Positions 1 through 9,032 of a stretch of 63,588 nucleotides of DNA are shown here, in pieces. The translations under genes were made by a program, and so were the position numbers. This DNA comes from Acidimicrobiia bacterium (lineage in GTDB: Bacteria; Actinomycetota; Acidimicrobiia; IMCC26256; JAENVU01). The first letter of the stretch is position 1. The number at the start of each line of letters is the position of its first letter. The stretch covers positions 1 to 63,588 of the forward strand of contig JANYJV010000082.1 of the NCBI GenBank assembly GCA_025361725.1. Direction: 5' to 3'. The notes under the pieces were generated by a model. That model was given only the letters and a program-made list of their open reading frames with translations. It did not search any database and was not told the origin of the DNA.

Positions 1-486
1 ATGTTCGTGACCCAGCTCGACGGCATCGAGAGTCAGGTCGAAGAACTCGCGCACCTCGGGTGGGACCCGACGAATACGGTGATGAGCTGGGATCGCTTCG
101 GTGACCTCCTGGCCGAACGGCACGCCAAGTTGAAGCTGACGTTGATGGACCAGAAGTTCCTCGCCGGGATTGGCAACATCTACTCCGACGAGATCCTTCA
201 CCACGCCGGGCTGCGATGGGACCGGATGACCGATGAACTCCGACCCGAGGAAGTTCGGCGTTTGTACCGGGCTCTGGGCGAGGTGCTCTCGGACGGTGTG
301 AAGTACCGAGGATCGTCACTTGCCGACGAGCAGTACGTCGATCTTTTCGGCAAGCTCGGTGGCTATCAATCCCATCACCAGGTCTACGCCCGGGACGGTA
401 AGGCATGTCTGCGATGTCGCCGGGAGATCGTGCGAGAAAAGGTGGCAGGCCGGTCAACCTTCTTCTGCCCCTATTGCCAGGTGTGA
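1..486 (+). CDS. mutM: Formamidopyrimidine-DNA glycosylase, C-terminal part
   Basis: Base-excision repair enzyme that removes oxidised purines such as 8-oxoguanine and nicks the abasic site. The visible 161 residues hold the helix-two-turn-helix DNA-binding domain (about 45-80, with the family stretch GIGNIYSDEIL) and the C-terminal zinc finger with Cys136, Cys139, Cys156 and Cys159 (CLRC ... CPYC). The N-terminal catalytic domain with the Pro-Glu start lies upstream of the window, so the ATG at base 1 is probably internal. Position next to smc and ftsY is the usual actinobacterial order. The gene ends at a TGA 178 bases before smc. Confidence 0.93.
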   Translation: MFVTQLDGIESQVEELAHLGWDPTNTVMSWDRFGDLLAERHAKLKLTLMDQKFLAGIGNIYSDEILHHAGLRWDRMTDELRPEEVRRLYRALGEVLSDGVKYRGSSLADEQYVDLFGKLGGYQSHHQVYARDGKACLRCRREIVREKVAGRSTFFCPYCQV

Positions 487-500
487 CGCACCTCCATTTC

Positions 501-536
501 CGCTCTTGGCCCTGCGGGCCAGGCCGCTCGGGCCCC
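501..536 (-). repeat. Dispersed hairpin repeat, copy 1
   Basis: Intergenic copy of a repeat also found near 20.7, 29.5, 31.5, 44.9 and 55.5 kb. Read on the minus strand it has a GGGGCCCGAGCGGCC block, then a short hairpin (GGCCC, loop GCA, GGGCC) and the tail AAGAGCGG. More weakly conserved sequence, including a GGCACGCG block, extends to about 585. It lies between mutM and smc, upstream of the smc promoter. Confidence 0.75.
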
Positions 537-630
537 GGTTCGGGAGCGCGGACTGTCGACTGCGCGTGCCGGCGCCCCTCACCTTCGGTTTTCCCCAGCC
601 GCTATCCGCGGGATCGGGTGAAACCGGGCG

Positions 631-636
631 TACGCT
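631..636 (+). promoter_or_regulatory. Putative smc -10 box
   Basis: TACGCT about 28 bases before the smc GTG. It would give a short leader that carries the Shine-Dalgarno AAGGAG at 652-657, seven bases before the start. No clear -35 element is visible. Confidence 0.45.
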
Positions 637-664
637 CGGGCAACAGTCACAAAGGAGCTGCGGA

Positions 665-3600
665 GTGTTCCTGAAGTCTCTGACCTTGCGCGGGTTCAAG
701 TCGTTTGCGGATAAGACCGTTCTCGAGTTCGAACCGGGTGTCATGGTCGTCGTGGGTCCGAATGGGTCCGGCAAATCCAACTTGGTCGACGCGGTCGCGT
801 GGGTGCTCGGCGCCCAAGGGCCGCGCTCGTTGCGCGGCGGGAAGATGGACGATGTCATCTTCGCCGGCACCTCGGATCGTCCCGCGCTCGGACGCGCCGA
901 GGTCTCGCTGACGATCGACAACACCGCGAACCTGTTGCCAATCGATTTCTCCGAAGTGACGATCACGCGCACGCTGTTCCGCAACGGTGACTCGGAGTAC
1001 GCGATCAACGGTGCGCCGTGCCGGTTGTTGGATATCCAGGAGCTGCTCTCGGACAGCGGCATCGGCCGCCAGCAGCATGTGATCGTCGGGCAGGGCCAAA
1101 TCGACTCGGTGCTGAACTCGCGCCCCGAGGATCGCCGCGCCATCATCGAAGAAGCTGCCGGCGTGTTGAAGTACCGCAAGCGCCGGGAGAAGGCGGAGCG
1201 CCGGCTCGAAGCGACCGAAGGCAACTTGCTCCGACTCAACGATCTCCTGCGCGAGGTCCGCCGCGGTCTCGGCCCGTTGCAGAAGCAAGCCGACGCCGCC
1301 CGCCGTCACGACGGTGTGGTGGAGGAACTGCGCGCGATCCGGCTGCACCTGATCGGTCGGGAACTCGCAGGCCTCCAGGCCAAGACCGGCCGGTTGCGCG
1401 AGCAGTCGCACGAGTTCGCTCGTGAGGAAGCGACGATCCAAGCGCGCCTGCGCGAGTTGGACGTCTCGGTGCTCGACGCGGAACGGGCGCTGACCGATGT
1501 GGGTCAGGGCGATGTGGCCGACGCGCTCGGGCGCGTCGAAGCAATCCGTGAACGGGCCCGCGGCCTGCGCGCGCTGGTGACCGAACGGCGGCGCGGCCTC
1601 GAGCGTGAACTCGCGGCGGCGGCCGACGAAGGTGTGGTCGAAACACTCGTCGCGGATGCCGGCGCGGTGCGCGCCGAGCTCGATGCCCTCGAGCCACAAT
1701 CGGGCGAACTCGTCGAACGCGGCCTCGAGATCGAGACCGCCGAACGCGCCCTCGCCGAAGGCCGGACGGCGTTTGCGAATGCCGAGACGACCGATGATCC
1801 CGTGGCCGAAGCCGAGGCTGTCCGGCGTGAACTCGTCGCTCGACGAGAGGGCCTGGCTCGCGTCGAGGCGGAACTCGCCCGGTTCGATGCGCGGGCGCAG
1901 GGCATCCAGGCTCGGCAGACCCAACTCAGTCTCGAACTCGGTGACGTGTCCGATCGGCTCGGCACCGTCGAGGCCACCTTGCCGACCGCGGTCGAGGCTG
2001 CCGACGCGGCGGCTCGTACCCGGGCGCAGGCCGAGGAGCAGCTGAGCGCCTCCGAGACGCGCTGGCGCGAAGCCGAGTCCGACGCGAGCCGGTGGCAGGC
2101 CCGCGCCGATGCCTTGAACCAAGCGTTGGACGCCGCCCGTGACGCGGAGGCCGCGGCCGTCTTGGACGGCATGGTTGGAGTCGCCGGCGCGTTGGTGAAC
2201 CATCTCGTGATCGAATCCGGCGCCGAGACCGCCGTCGCGGCGGCGTTGGGCGACGCCATGGGTTCGGTGATCGTCTCGGGCCGGGATGAGGCGCAGTCGG
2301 CCGTCGAGCGTCTCGCGGCCGGGGACGTCGGTGCGTGGTTGCTCGTGCTCGACACTCGGGACACGGCCGTGACTGCCGGGGCCACGATCGCGCCGGCCGG
2401 TGCGCGAGCGCTCGCCGCCTGCGTGCACGCCAGCCTTCCGGGGTTGTCGGCAACGTTGGCGCGCACGCTGGCCGGGGTCGTGCTGGCCGACGGCGACTGG
2501 CGCGCCGCCATGGATCTCTCACTCGAGCACCCGGACCTCACGGTGATGACGCGTGCGGGGGATCGCTTCGGCGGTGGGCGCCCGTGGCGCTTCGGTGGCG
2601 ATCACACAGCCGGGGTCACGCGCGCCGCATTGGACGAGGCGGTCGCCGCGGCGGAGCAGTCCGTCAGTGTGCGAGACGCCGCCCGAGCCGCGGTGGACGC
2701 CGCGCGCGTTGCTGTGGCTGACGCGCGGTCCGCAGAACAGCGCAGTGCGGAAGTGGCCCGGAACGCGCGCAGTGCTCACGATCGCACCAAGTCCGAGGCG
2801 GAGCGCCTGGCCACCGCGCAGCGTGAGCGTGCCCAGGAACTCGAAGCTGCGGGTGCGTCTCGCGTCGGCCTGCTCGAGGCGTTGTCGGTGGAACAATCGA
2901 GGCTCGCCACGCTCGAGGCGCGAGTGCCGGAACTCGAAGCGGCGGAGGTGGCGGCAGCGGCGCTCGCCATGGAGCGGGCCACCGCGCTGGCCGAACTCAA
3001 CGCGCGTGACACCGCGTTGCGCGCCATTCGGCGCGAACACTCGGTCCACGCAGCCGCGCTCGACGAACGGCACTCGATCCTCACGCGCCGGCTCGGCGAA
3101 CTCGAGGACCGCCTCGCGCGGGACCCTGAAGCCAAGGCGGCCGCGGAGCGCTACCGCGCCGGATTGATCGCCAAAGGCGCGGCGTACTCGGCGGTCGGTG
3201 AGCGTCTCGACGAGCTCGGTGGCCGCATCGACACCGTGCACGGCTGGGTGCGGGAACAGCGGCGCGTGCAATCGGAGCGGGCGAGTGCGGCGGGTGGCCG
3301 GCTCGAGCAGCTGCGCAACCAGCGGCGCGAACACGAGGCTGCGCTCACCGAGGTGCGCGAACGTCAGCAACGTCGAGAGGTCGAGGAAGCCGAGAACCGC
3401 ATGCGGCTCGAAGCCGCCGTCGAGCGCGTTCGTACCGAGTTCGACTGTGAGGCCGCGGTGGCCATCGATTCCCCCGTGCCCGAAGTCCCGGACGGCACCA
3501 CCCTCGCGGGTCGGGGTCGTGACCTGGACCGCGATCTGCGGCTCATGGGCCCGATCAACCCGCTTGCACTGGAGGAGTACGAAGCGCTCCAGGAACGCCA

Positions 3601-4156
3601 CGACTTCCTCGTCCAGCAACTCGACGACGTCAAGAACAGCCGCCGTGAACTCCAACGCGTGATCAAGGCCGTCGACATCGAGATCGTGACCGTGTTCGAG
3701 ACTGCGTTCGCGGACGTGCAGCGAAACTTCGAACAACTCTTCTCGACCCTGTTCCCCGGTGGGGCCGGTCGGGTGTTCCTCACCGATCCCGACGATCTGT
3801 TGAACACGGGCATCGAGATGGAAGCGCGCCCGTCAGGGAAGAACACCAAGCGGCTCTCGTTGTTGTCCGGTGGGGAGCGATCCCTCACGGCCATGGCGTT
3901 CCTGTTCGGGGTCTTCCGCTCGCGGCCATCGCCCTTCTACCTGCTCGACGAAGTGGAGGCCGCGCTCGATGACGTGAACCTGCACCGCTTCTTGGACCTC
4001 GTTCACGAGTTCCGCGACGACGCGCAGCTGGTGATCGTGTCCCACCAGAAGCGCACGATGGAAGCGGGCGACTGCCTGTACGGAGTCTCGATGGCGCCCG
4101 GTGGATCCACGAAGGTCGTGAGTCAGCGGATGCGCGGCGAGATCGTGCTCACCTGA
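665..4156 (+). CDS. smc: Chromosome segregation protein SMC
   Basis: Structural-maintenance-of-chromosomes ATPase that compacts and aligns chromosome arms, normally with ScpA and ScpB. The GTG start is chosen because AAGGAG lies seven bases upstream and it gives the typical N-terminus; product 1163 residues, the usual family size. Walker A GPNGSGKS is at 31-38. Long Ala/Glu/Arg-rich coiled-coil arms surround a hinge near 500-640. The ABC signature LSGGE is at 1067-1071 and the Walker B LLDE near 1093-1096. All catalytic motifs are intact. An open frame extends upstream in phase but lacks conserved sequence. The mechanosensitive channel gene starts 7 bases downstream, so the two are probably co-transcribed. 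Confidence 0.97.
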   Translation: MFLKSLTLRGFKSFADKTVLEFEPGVMVVVGPNGSGKSNLVDAVAWVLGAQGPRSLRGGKMDDVIFAGTSDRPALGRAEVSLTIDNTANLLPIDFSEVTITRTLFRNGDSEYAINGAPCRLLDIQELLSDSGIGRQQHVIVGQGQIDSVLNSRPEDRRAIIEEAAGVLKYRKRREKAERRLEATEGNLLRLNDLLREVRRGLGPLQKQADAARRHDGVVEELRAIRLHLIGRELAGLQAKTGRLREQSHEFAREEATIQARLRELDVSVLDAERALTDVGQGDVADALGRVEAIRERARGLRALVTERRRGLERELAAAADEGVVETLVADAGAVRAELDALEPQSGELVERGLEIETAERALAEGRTAFANAETTDDPVAEAEAVRRELVARREGLARVEAELARFDARAQGIQARQTQLSLELGDVSDRLGTVEATLPTAVEAADAAARTRAQAEEQLSASETRWREAESDASRWQARADALNQALDAARDAEAAAVLDGMVGVAGALVNHLVIESGAETAVAAALGDAMGSVIVSGRDEAQSAVERLAAGDVGAWLLVLDTRDTAVTAGATIAPAGARALAACVHASLPGLSATLARTLAGVVLADGDWRAAMDLSLEHPDLTVMTRAGDRFGGGRPWRFGGDHTAGVTRAALDEAVAAAEQSVSVRDAARAAVDAARVAVADARSAEQRSAEVARNARSAHDRTKSEAERLATAQRERAQELEAAGASRVGLLEALSVEQSRLATLEARVPELEAAEVAAAALAMERATALAELNARDTALRAIRREHSVHAAALDERHSILTRRLGELEDRLARDPEAKAAAERYRAGLIAKGAAYSAVGERLDELGGRIDTVHGWVREQRRVQSERASAAGGRLEQLRNQRREHEAALTEVRERQQRREVEEAENRMRLEAAVERVRTEFDCEAAVAIDSPVPEVPDGTTLAGRGRDLDRDLRLMGPINPLALEEYEALQERHDFLVQQLDDVKNSRRELQRVIKAVDIEIVTVFETAFADVQRNFEQLFSTLFPGGAGRVFLTDPDDLLNTGIEMEARPSGKNTKRLSLLSGGERSLTAMAFLFGVFRSRPSPFYLLDEVEAALDDVNLHRFLDLVHEFRDDAQLVIVSHQKRTMEAGDCLYGVSMAPGGSTKVVSQRMRGEIVLT

Positions 4157-4163
4157 CCTGCTC

Positions 4164-5207
4164 ATGCTGAAGCTCGATGCCGCTGCCGATGAGCTCGAAC
4201 TGGTCAAGGCCTGCGGACCTTCAGGTCAGCAAGCGTGGTTGTGCTCGACGGTGCACAAGATCACGGGCAGCTCGCGCGCGGCCCAGATCGCCGACGATCT
4301 CTCCAAGCCGTTTCGAATCTTGCTCATCGTCATCGTGGCGTTTGTCCTGGTCCGGGTCGCGCGGTTGGCGATCCGCCAGGTGGTGAGACGGCTGTCCCGA
4401 GACGAGGCGGCCGACCAGATCTCGAAGATCCGCCGGCGCACGGGCGTCGCGTTGTTGGACACGTCACCCGTCGCCGGGGTGCGGCGAGCCCTTCGGGCCG
4501 AGACGATCGGCGCGGTGTTGCGCAGTCTGATCGGCGCCTTCATCTGGGCGACGGCCGTGGTGATGATCCTCGATACGTTGGCGGTCAACCTCGCCGCGAT
4601 CGGGATCGGTGCGAGCATCGTCGGCGTGGCCGTGGGCTTCGGCTCGCAGGCGCTGGTGCGGGACTTCATCTCCGGGCTGTTCATGCTCGTCGAGGACCAG
4701 TACGGCGTGGGCGATGTGGTGGACCTCGGTGTTGCGTCCGGAACCGTTGAAGGCGTGAGTCTGCGGACGACGCGCCTGCGCGACGGCGAGGGTGTGGTCT
4801 GGCACGTGCCCAACGGCGAGATCCATCGGGTGGGGAACAAGAGCCAGCAGTGGGCCCGAGCCCTGCTCGACATTCCGGTTGCGTACGACGCCGATCTGCC
4901 CGTGGCGATGGAAGCGATCAAGCGCGCCGCTGATGCAGTCGCCGCGGATCCGACATTCGGACGGCTCGTCATCGAGGCGCCCGAGGTGCTCGGGGTGGAG
5001 CAGGTGACGAACGATCAGATGGTCATTCGGCTGGGCGTCAAGACCCGGCCCCTTGAGCAGTGGCGGGTGGCACGCGAGTTGCGGGTGAAGGTGAAGGCCG
5101 GCCTGGACGCCGCCGGGGTACGCCCTCTCGGTGCCAGCGTCGTCACCTACCGAACAGACGCGGGCCGAACGGATGCGGGCCGAACGCACGCATCCCAGCC
5201 CGAGTAG
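4164..5207 (+). CDS. MscS-family mechanosensitive ion channel
   Basis: Predicted inner-membrane tension-gated channel that would relieve turgor on hypo-osmotic shock. The 347-residue product has hydrophobic helices near 50-65 and 115-150 and the family's pore-lining helix plus beta domain (VGVAVGFGSQALVRDF, then the MLVEDQYGVGD stretch). The C-terminal alpha/beta domain follows. The last residues contain a short imperfect tandem repeat (RTDAG, RTDAG, RTHAS), encoded by three 15-bp units near 5150-5195, likely from replication slippage. It follows smc by 7 bases. The first 45 residues are soluble and not recognised. Confidence 0.9.
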   Translation: MLKLDAAADELELVKACGPSGQQAWLCSTVHKITGSSRAAQIADDLSKPFRILLIVIVAFVLVRVARLAIRQVVRRLSRDEAADQISKIRRRTGVALLDTSPVAGVRRALRAETIGAVLRSLIGAFIWATAVVMILDTLAVNLAAIGIGASIVGVAVGFGSQALVRDFISGLFMLVEDQYGVGDVVDLGVASGTVEGVSLRTTRLRDGEGVVWHVPNGEIHRVGNKSQQWARALLDIPVAYDADLPVAMEAIKRAADAVAADPTFGRLVIEAPEVLGVEQVTNDQMVIRLGVKTRPLEQWRVARELRVKVKAGLDAAGVRPLGASVVTYRTDAGRTDAGRTHASQPE

Positions 5208-5290
5208 CACCGAACTCGCACCAGTTGCGCAAGCCAGGACTTGCAGAATGCGCGTGGGTTGAAGGAGCGAGGTCTGAAAGGGGGGCCCGT

Positions 5291-5296
5291 TAGGCT
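5291..5296 (+). promoter_or_regulatory. Putative ftsY -10 box, leaderless
   Basis: TAGGCT nine bases before the ftsY ATG. No Shine-Dalgarno precedes the start, so the transcript may begin close to the start codon. A -35 element is not obvious. Confidence 0.45.
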
Positions 5297-5305
5297 CGCC
5301 CGCCG

Positions 5306-6451
5306 ATGGAACCCGTGATTCTCGTCATCATTCTTGCTGTCGCCGTCGTGATGACGGTGAGCGCGTTCGTGCTCACGCGCCGGTCTGGGAAGTCTGATCT
5401 CGAGATCGAGCGGGACGCCACCAAGTTGGCGCCGCCGCGAGCGCCCAAACAACCGCCGCGGCCGAGCCCCACAACGAAGACCGCGCCGACCGCTGCCGAA
5501 CCGGAAGCGATTCCGGGCGTTGAGGAACTCGAGGCAGAGCCTCCCACCGAGCGGACGAAACCGCGACTCCGTGATCGGCTCGGAAAGACCCGCGCCGCGT
5601 TCACCGGTGCGTTCTCCGTCGTCACCGGCCGCGGCAAGGTCGACGACGAGACGTGGGACGAACTCGAAGAGGCGTTGATCATGGCCGACGTCGGGGTGCC
5701 GACGACCACCAAGGTGATCGACGCAGTTCGTCAACGGGCCCAGGCCGAAAAGGTCAACGACCCCGAGCGGGTGATCGAGCTGCTTCGGGAAGTGCTCGTG
5801 CAACTGCTGGCCGGCTCCGACCGCGACCTTCGCCGCGCGGCATCCGGGCCGAGCGTCTGGATGTTTGTGGGCGTGAACGGGGTCGGCAAGACCACCAGCA
5901 TCGCCAAGCTCGCGCAACGCGAGGTCGACGCCGGTCACCGGGTGGTCCTGGCCGCCGCAGACACGTTCCGGGCCGCGGCGGCGGAGCAGTTGGCCACCTG
6001 GGCGGAACGCACCGGGTCCGAGATCGTGCGCGGTCAGGACGGCGCCGACCCCGGTTCCATCGTGTTCGACGCGATGAGCGCCGCGTCCACACGCGGCGCC
6101 GACGTGGTGTTGGTCGACACCGCGGGTCGGCTGCACAACAAGGTCAACCTGATGGAGGAGCTGAAGAAACTCCGCCGCATCGTGGACCGGACCGAAGGTG
6201 CGCTCTGCGAGGTCCTCCTCGTTGTCGATGCTTCCACCGGACAGAACGGACTCACCCAAGCCCGCCAGTTCGCCGAGACCGTCGACATCACCGGCATCGT
6301 GCTCACGAAGCTCGACGGCACGGCCAAGGGCGGCATCGTCCTGGCGATCCAATCCGAGCTCGACATCCCGGTCAAGGCAGTGGGAGTCGGCGAGACCGCC
6401 GACGACCTCATCCCCTTCGACCCCGAAGACTTCATCGCCGCCCTCTTCTGA
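5306..6451 (+). CDS. ftsY: Signal recognition particle receptor FtsY
   Basis: SRP receptor GTPase that docks ribosome-SRP complexes on the membrane for co-translational insertion by SecYEG. The product of 381 residues begins with a transmembrane anchor (about 4-23), then a Pro/Ala-rich charged linker (about 25-95), the NG N-domain helices, and the GTPase domain with G1 GVNGVGKT at 189-196, the DTFRAAA insertion-box stretch, DTAGR and TKLDG. The N-terminal membrane helix is the actinobacterial form. It is followed by a convergent gene across a hairpin at 6475-6521. Confidence 0.97.
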   Translation: MEPVILVIILAVAVVMTVSAFVLTRRSGKSDLEIERDATKLAPPRAPKQPPRPSPTTKTAPTAAEPEAIPGVEELEAEPPTERTKPRLRDRLGKTRAAFTGAFSVVTGRGKVDDETWDELEEALIMADVGVPTTTKVIDAVRQRAQAEKVNDPERVIELLREVLVQLLAGSDRDLRRAASGPSVWMFVGVNGVGKTTSIAKLAQREVDAGHRVVLAAADTFRAAAAEQLATWAERTGSEIVRGQDGADPGSIVFDAMSAASTRGADVVLVDTAGRLHNKVNLMEELKKLRRIVDRTEGALCEVLLVVDASTGQNGLTQARQFAETVDITGIVLTKLDGTAKGGIVLAIQSELDIPVKAVGVGETADDLIPFDPEDFIAALF

Positions 6452-6474
6452 CCCGCGCGCGCCCCAACCCCACA

Positions 6475-6521
6475 CTCTGGCGTCGTCCAAGCCGACGCGC
6501 CCAGTGCTGGTGACGCCAGAG
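6475..6521. terminator. Inverted repeat between convergent genes
   Basis: A perfect 10-bp inverted repeat (CTCTGGCGTC at 6475-6484, GACGCCAGAG at 6512-6521) with a 27-base loop lies between the ends of ftsY and the minus-strand hydrolase gene. There is no T-run, so it may be a bidirectional pause or Rho-associated structure rather than a classical intrinsic terminator. Confidence 0.5.
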
Positions 6522-6542
6522 CGTTGGATTGATCTGGCACGT

Positions 6543-7451
6543 TCAGGTCGCGGCGGAGTCCAGGTGGAGTTGCTGGTAGAGGAAGTTGGCGGTCTGGGTC
6601 ACGATCCGGTCCCGGAACTGCGTGTAGGGAACGTGGCCGGCGTCGGCGAAGGGCTGCAGGTTGACGTAGATGCCGGCACCCAGCGACGCGACCGCGGTCT
6701 CGACCGACCACCCGAACGGGATGATCGTGTCTGCGGTCCCGTGGAAGAGCAGCGCCGGTGCGTCGCCCGGGCCGGTGTAGGCCGCGGCGCCCGGCACTCC
6801 GCCGGACAGTGAGATCGCCGCACCGATCGTGGAACTCGGGCCAGGGTTGCCACTCGTGCCCGGGTCGTCGGAGCGGTAGGCCGCGAGGAGCGCAGTGATC
6901 CCGCCGGCGGACGTGCCGGCCATCGCGATGCGGTCGGCGTCGATCCGGTAGCGGGTCTGGTTGGCGCGCAACCATCGGACCGCCGCCTGCGCGTCGTGCT
7001 GGGCCGCGTTCGCCGCCGCGAGGCAGGTGGGTGTCGTGCCGTTCGTGCCCGTGCACCCGGCCGGCGCCATCAGTCGATAGTTGATCGACACCGAGACGAT
7101 GCCCCGACGACCGAGCGCGCCGGCCAGGTCGACGATCTCAGCGCTGTCCTTGTTACCGAACGAGAACGCGCCACTGTGCACGAGCACCACGGCAGGGCGC
7201 TTCGCTGCGGTGTCACCGTGGGGCTCGTACAGATCGAGTCGCAGGTCCTGCGCGGTCGCATCGAGTCCGGGCGCCGAGCCGTAGGTGAGATCGACGGTCG
7301 AATCGACCACGCTGAAGACCTCCTCGCGATAGCGCAGCGGTGCCGGTCCGGGCGGGGCGGGGATGAGGGAACATCCGGACATCACCAGCATGAGGGCCAC
7401 CGCGAGCAGGGTCGGTGCGCGACGACCGTCCGGTCCTCGGCTGATGATCAC
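6543..7451 (-). CDS. Secreted alpha/beta-hydrolase lipoprotein
   Basis: Predicted esterase or carboxylesterase anchored outside the cell. The GTG start at 7451 gives a 302-residue product with a charged N-terminus, a hydrophobic segment and a lipobox-like MSGC whose Cys27 would be lipidated. The hydrolase domain has an oxyanion-hole-like HSGAF, the nucleophile elbow GTSAGG, an Asp in the GTADTIIP stretch and a late His (AGHVPY), as in the BD-FAE/Aes-like family. An AGAGGA-type ribosome binding site precedes the start. It is divergent from ffh and convergent with ftsY. The substrate cannot be told from sequence. Confidence 0.85.
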   Translation of the reverse strand: MIISRGPDGRRAPTLLAVALMLVMSGCSLIPAPPGPAPLRYREEVFSVVDSTVDLTYGSAPGLDATAQDLRLDLYEPHGDTAAKRPAVVLVHSGAFSFGNKDSAEIVDLAGALGRRGIVSVSINYRLMAPAGCTGTNGTTPTCLAAANAAQHDAQAAVRWLRANQTRYRIDADRIAMAGTSAGGITALLAAYRSDDPGTSGNPGPSSTIGAAISLSGGVPGAAAYTGPGDAPALLFHGTADTIIPFGWSVETAVASLGAGIYVNLQPFADAGHVPYTQFRDRIVTQTANFLYQQLHLDSAAT

Positions 7452-7557
7452 GGACGGTCCTCTGGTCGGAAGTCCGCATCTTCTCACCCACCACTGGACT
7501 GCGCTTTGCCTCCCCTGGATGCGCGCCTTGCGAGCCAGGGGCTCGACACCCCGTCCG

Positions 7558-7563
7558 TATACT
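7558..7563 (+). promoter_or_regulatory. Putative ffh -10 box, leaderless
   Basis: TATACT lies nine bases before the ATG at 7573 and three before another in-frame ATG at 7567. No Shine-Dalgarno is present, so ffh is probably translated from a leaderless or near-leaderless transcript. A -35 at standard spacing is not evident. Confidence 0.55.
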
Positions 7564-7572
7564 CCGATGCTC

Positions 7573-8931
7573 ATGTTCGATGCCCTCTCCGAACGATTCG
7601 ACGGGATCTTCACGCGTCTGCGTAGCCGCGGAAAGCTGACCGAAGCCGACGTCGACGCCGTCGCCCGCGAGATCCGGCTCGCCCTCCTCGAGGCAGACGT
7701 CAACGTCAAGGTCGTCAAGGCGATGATCGCCCGGCTGAAAGAACGCGCCAACGGTGCCGAGGTGCAGAAGAGCCTGAGCCCGGCGCAACAGGTCATCAAA
7801 GTCGTCCACGAGGAACTGATCACGACCCTCGGTGGTACATCGGGCAAGTTGACGATGAGTTCCAAGCCACCGACGGTCGTGATGATGTGCGGCTTGCAGG
7901 GTGCAGGAAAAACGACAGCCGCCGGCAAGCTCGCGCGCCAACTCAAGAGCCAAGGGCTGCAAGTTCTGCTCGTCGCCGCGGACCTGCAACGTCCCGCTGC
8001 GGTCGAGCAACTCCGCGTCCTCGGACGTCGCGTCGACGTGCCGGTGTGGTCGGCGCCCGACGACGGTCCGCAGGACGCGGTCGAGGTGGCGCGCACCGCA
8101 CTCGACGAAGCCGCGCGCCTCGGTCGGAACGTGGTCATCGTCGACACTGCCGGTCGGTTACAGATCGACACCGAACTCATGCTCGAGCTCAAGCAGGTTC
8201 GGGATGCGGTGAACCCCACCAACACCCTGTTGGTCGTCGACGCCATGACCGGCCAGGAAGCCGTGAACGTCGCGACCGCGTTCGACGACGCGGTGGGTCT
8301 CGACGGTGTGGTGCTCACCAAGATCGACGGTGACGCGCGCGGTGGCGCGGCCCTGAGCGTCAAGGAAGTGGTGGGGAAGCCGATCCTCTTCGTGGGTACC
8401 GGCGAGAAACTCGAAGACTTCGAAGCGTTCCATCCCGATCGGATGGCGAGCCGCATCCTCGGCATGGGTGATGTCCTCACCCTGATCGAGAAAGCGGAGG
8501 CGACGTTCGACGCGGATGTCGCGCAGCGGGCGCAAGAGTCGTTGAGTACGGGTCAGTTCACCCTCGAGGATTTCCTCGAACAGATGCGCCAGGTCCGCAA
8601 GATGGGGCCGATCGGCAACATCATGAAAATGCTGCCCGGCATGCCGAAGGAACTCAAAGGTGCCGACCTCGACGAGGGTGAGATCGATCGCGTCGAGGCG
8701 ATCATCTGCTCGATGACTGCGGCCGAGCGCCGTGATCCCACATTGATCAACGGCTCGCGTCGGGTGCGGATCGCGAAGGGGAGCGGGACCTCCACCTCCG
8801 AGGTGAACGCCCTCCTGAAGCAGTTCAAACAGGTCCAGCAGATGATGAAAGCCCTCACCGGTGGCGGCAAGCGTCCGAAGCTGCGCGGACTGTCCGGCCT
8901 GGACCTGAGTCAGCTTCAGGCCGGCGAGTAG
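7573..8931 (+). CDS. ffh: Signal recognition particle protein Ffh
   Basis: GTPase of the signal recognition particle; binds 4.5S RNA and signal peptides and delivers ribosomes to FtsY. The start at 7573 gives the standard MFDALSERFDGIF N-terminus; an ATG two codons upstream is the alternative. Product 452 residues: N domain about 1-90, G domain with GLQGAGKT at 107-114, DTAGR and TKIDG, then a methionine-rich M domain (about 300-435) with the RNA-binding SMTAAER...INGSRRVRIAKGSG region. All motifs are intact. The rpsP group follows after a 101-base gap with its own promoter-like sequence. Confidence 0.97.
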   Translation: MFDALSERFDGIFTRLRSRGKLTEADVDAVAREIRLALLEADVNVKVVKAMIARLKERANGAEVQKSLSPAQQVIKVVHEELITTLGGTSGKLTMSSKPPTVVMMCGLQGAGKTTAAGKLARQLKSQGLQVLLVAADLQRPAAVEQLRVLGRRVDVPVWSAPDDGPQDAVEVARTALDEAARLGRNVVIVDTAGRLQIDTELMLELKQVRDAVNPTNTLLVVDAMTGQEAVNVATAFDDAVGLDGVVLTKIDGDARGGAALSVKEVVGKPILFVGTGEKLEDFEAFHPDRMASRILGMGDVLTLIEKAEATFDADVAQRAQESLSTGQFTLEDFLEQMRQVRKMGPIGNIMKMLPGMPKELKGADLDEGEIDRVEAIICSMTAAERRDPTLINGSRRVRIAKGSGTSTSEVNALLKQFKQVQQMMKALTGGGKRPKLRGLSGLDLSQLQAGE

Positions 8932-8972
8932 CGGCGAGTTCCCCGGACCGGCATCGGCCGGGTTCGAACCGC

Positions 8973-9003
8973 TAGCCTTGCGGCCTTGCGTCGCCTGGCG
9001 ACG
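8973..9003 (+). promoter_or_regulatory. Putative rpsP promoter and leader hairpin
   Basis: TAGCCT at 8973-8978 is followed about seven bases later by a perfect hairpin (CGTCGC 8989-8994, loop CTG, GCGACG 8998-9003). The predicted transcript would start almost at the hairpin base. GAAGGA at 9016-9021 is the likely ribosome binding site, though its spacing to the GTG at 9033 is long. Confidence 0.45.
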
Positions 9004-9032
9004 TTGTCCCTTCTGGAAGGAAATCCCTGCAC

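Noticed and set aside
647-2428. Long antisense frame of 593 codons inside smc
   Set aside because: High-GC coding strands create long open frames on the opposite strand; no recognisable domain, and smc is certain.
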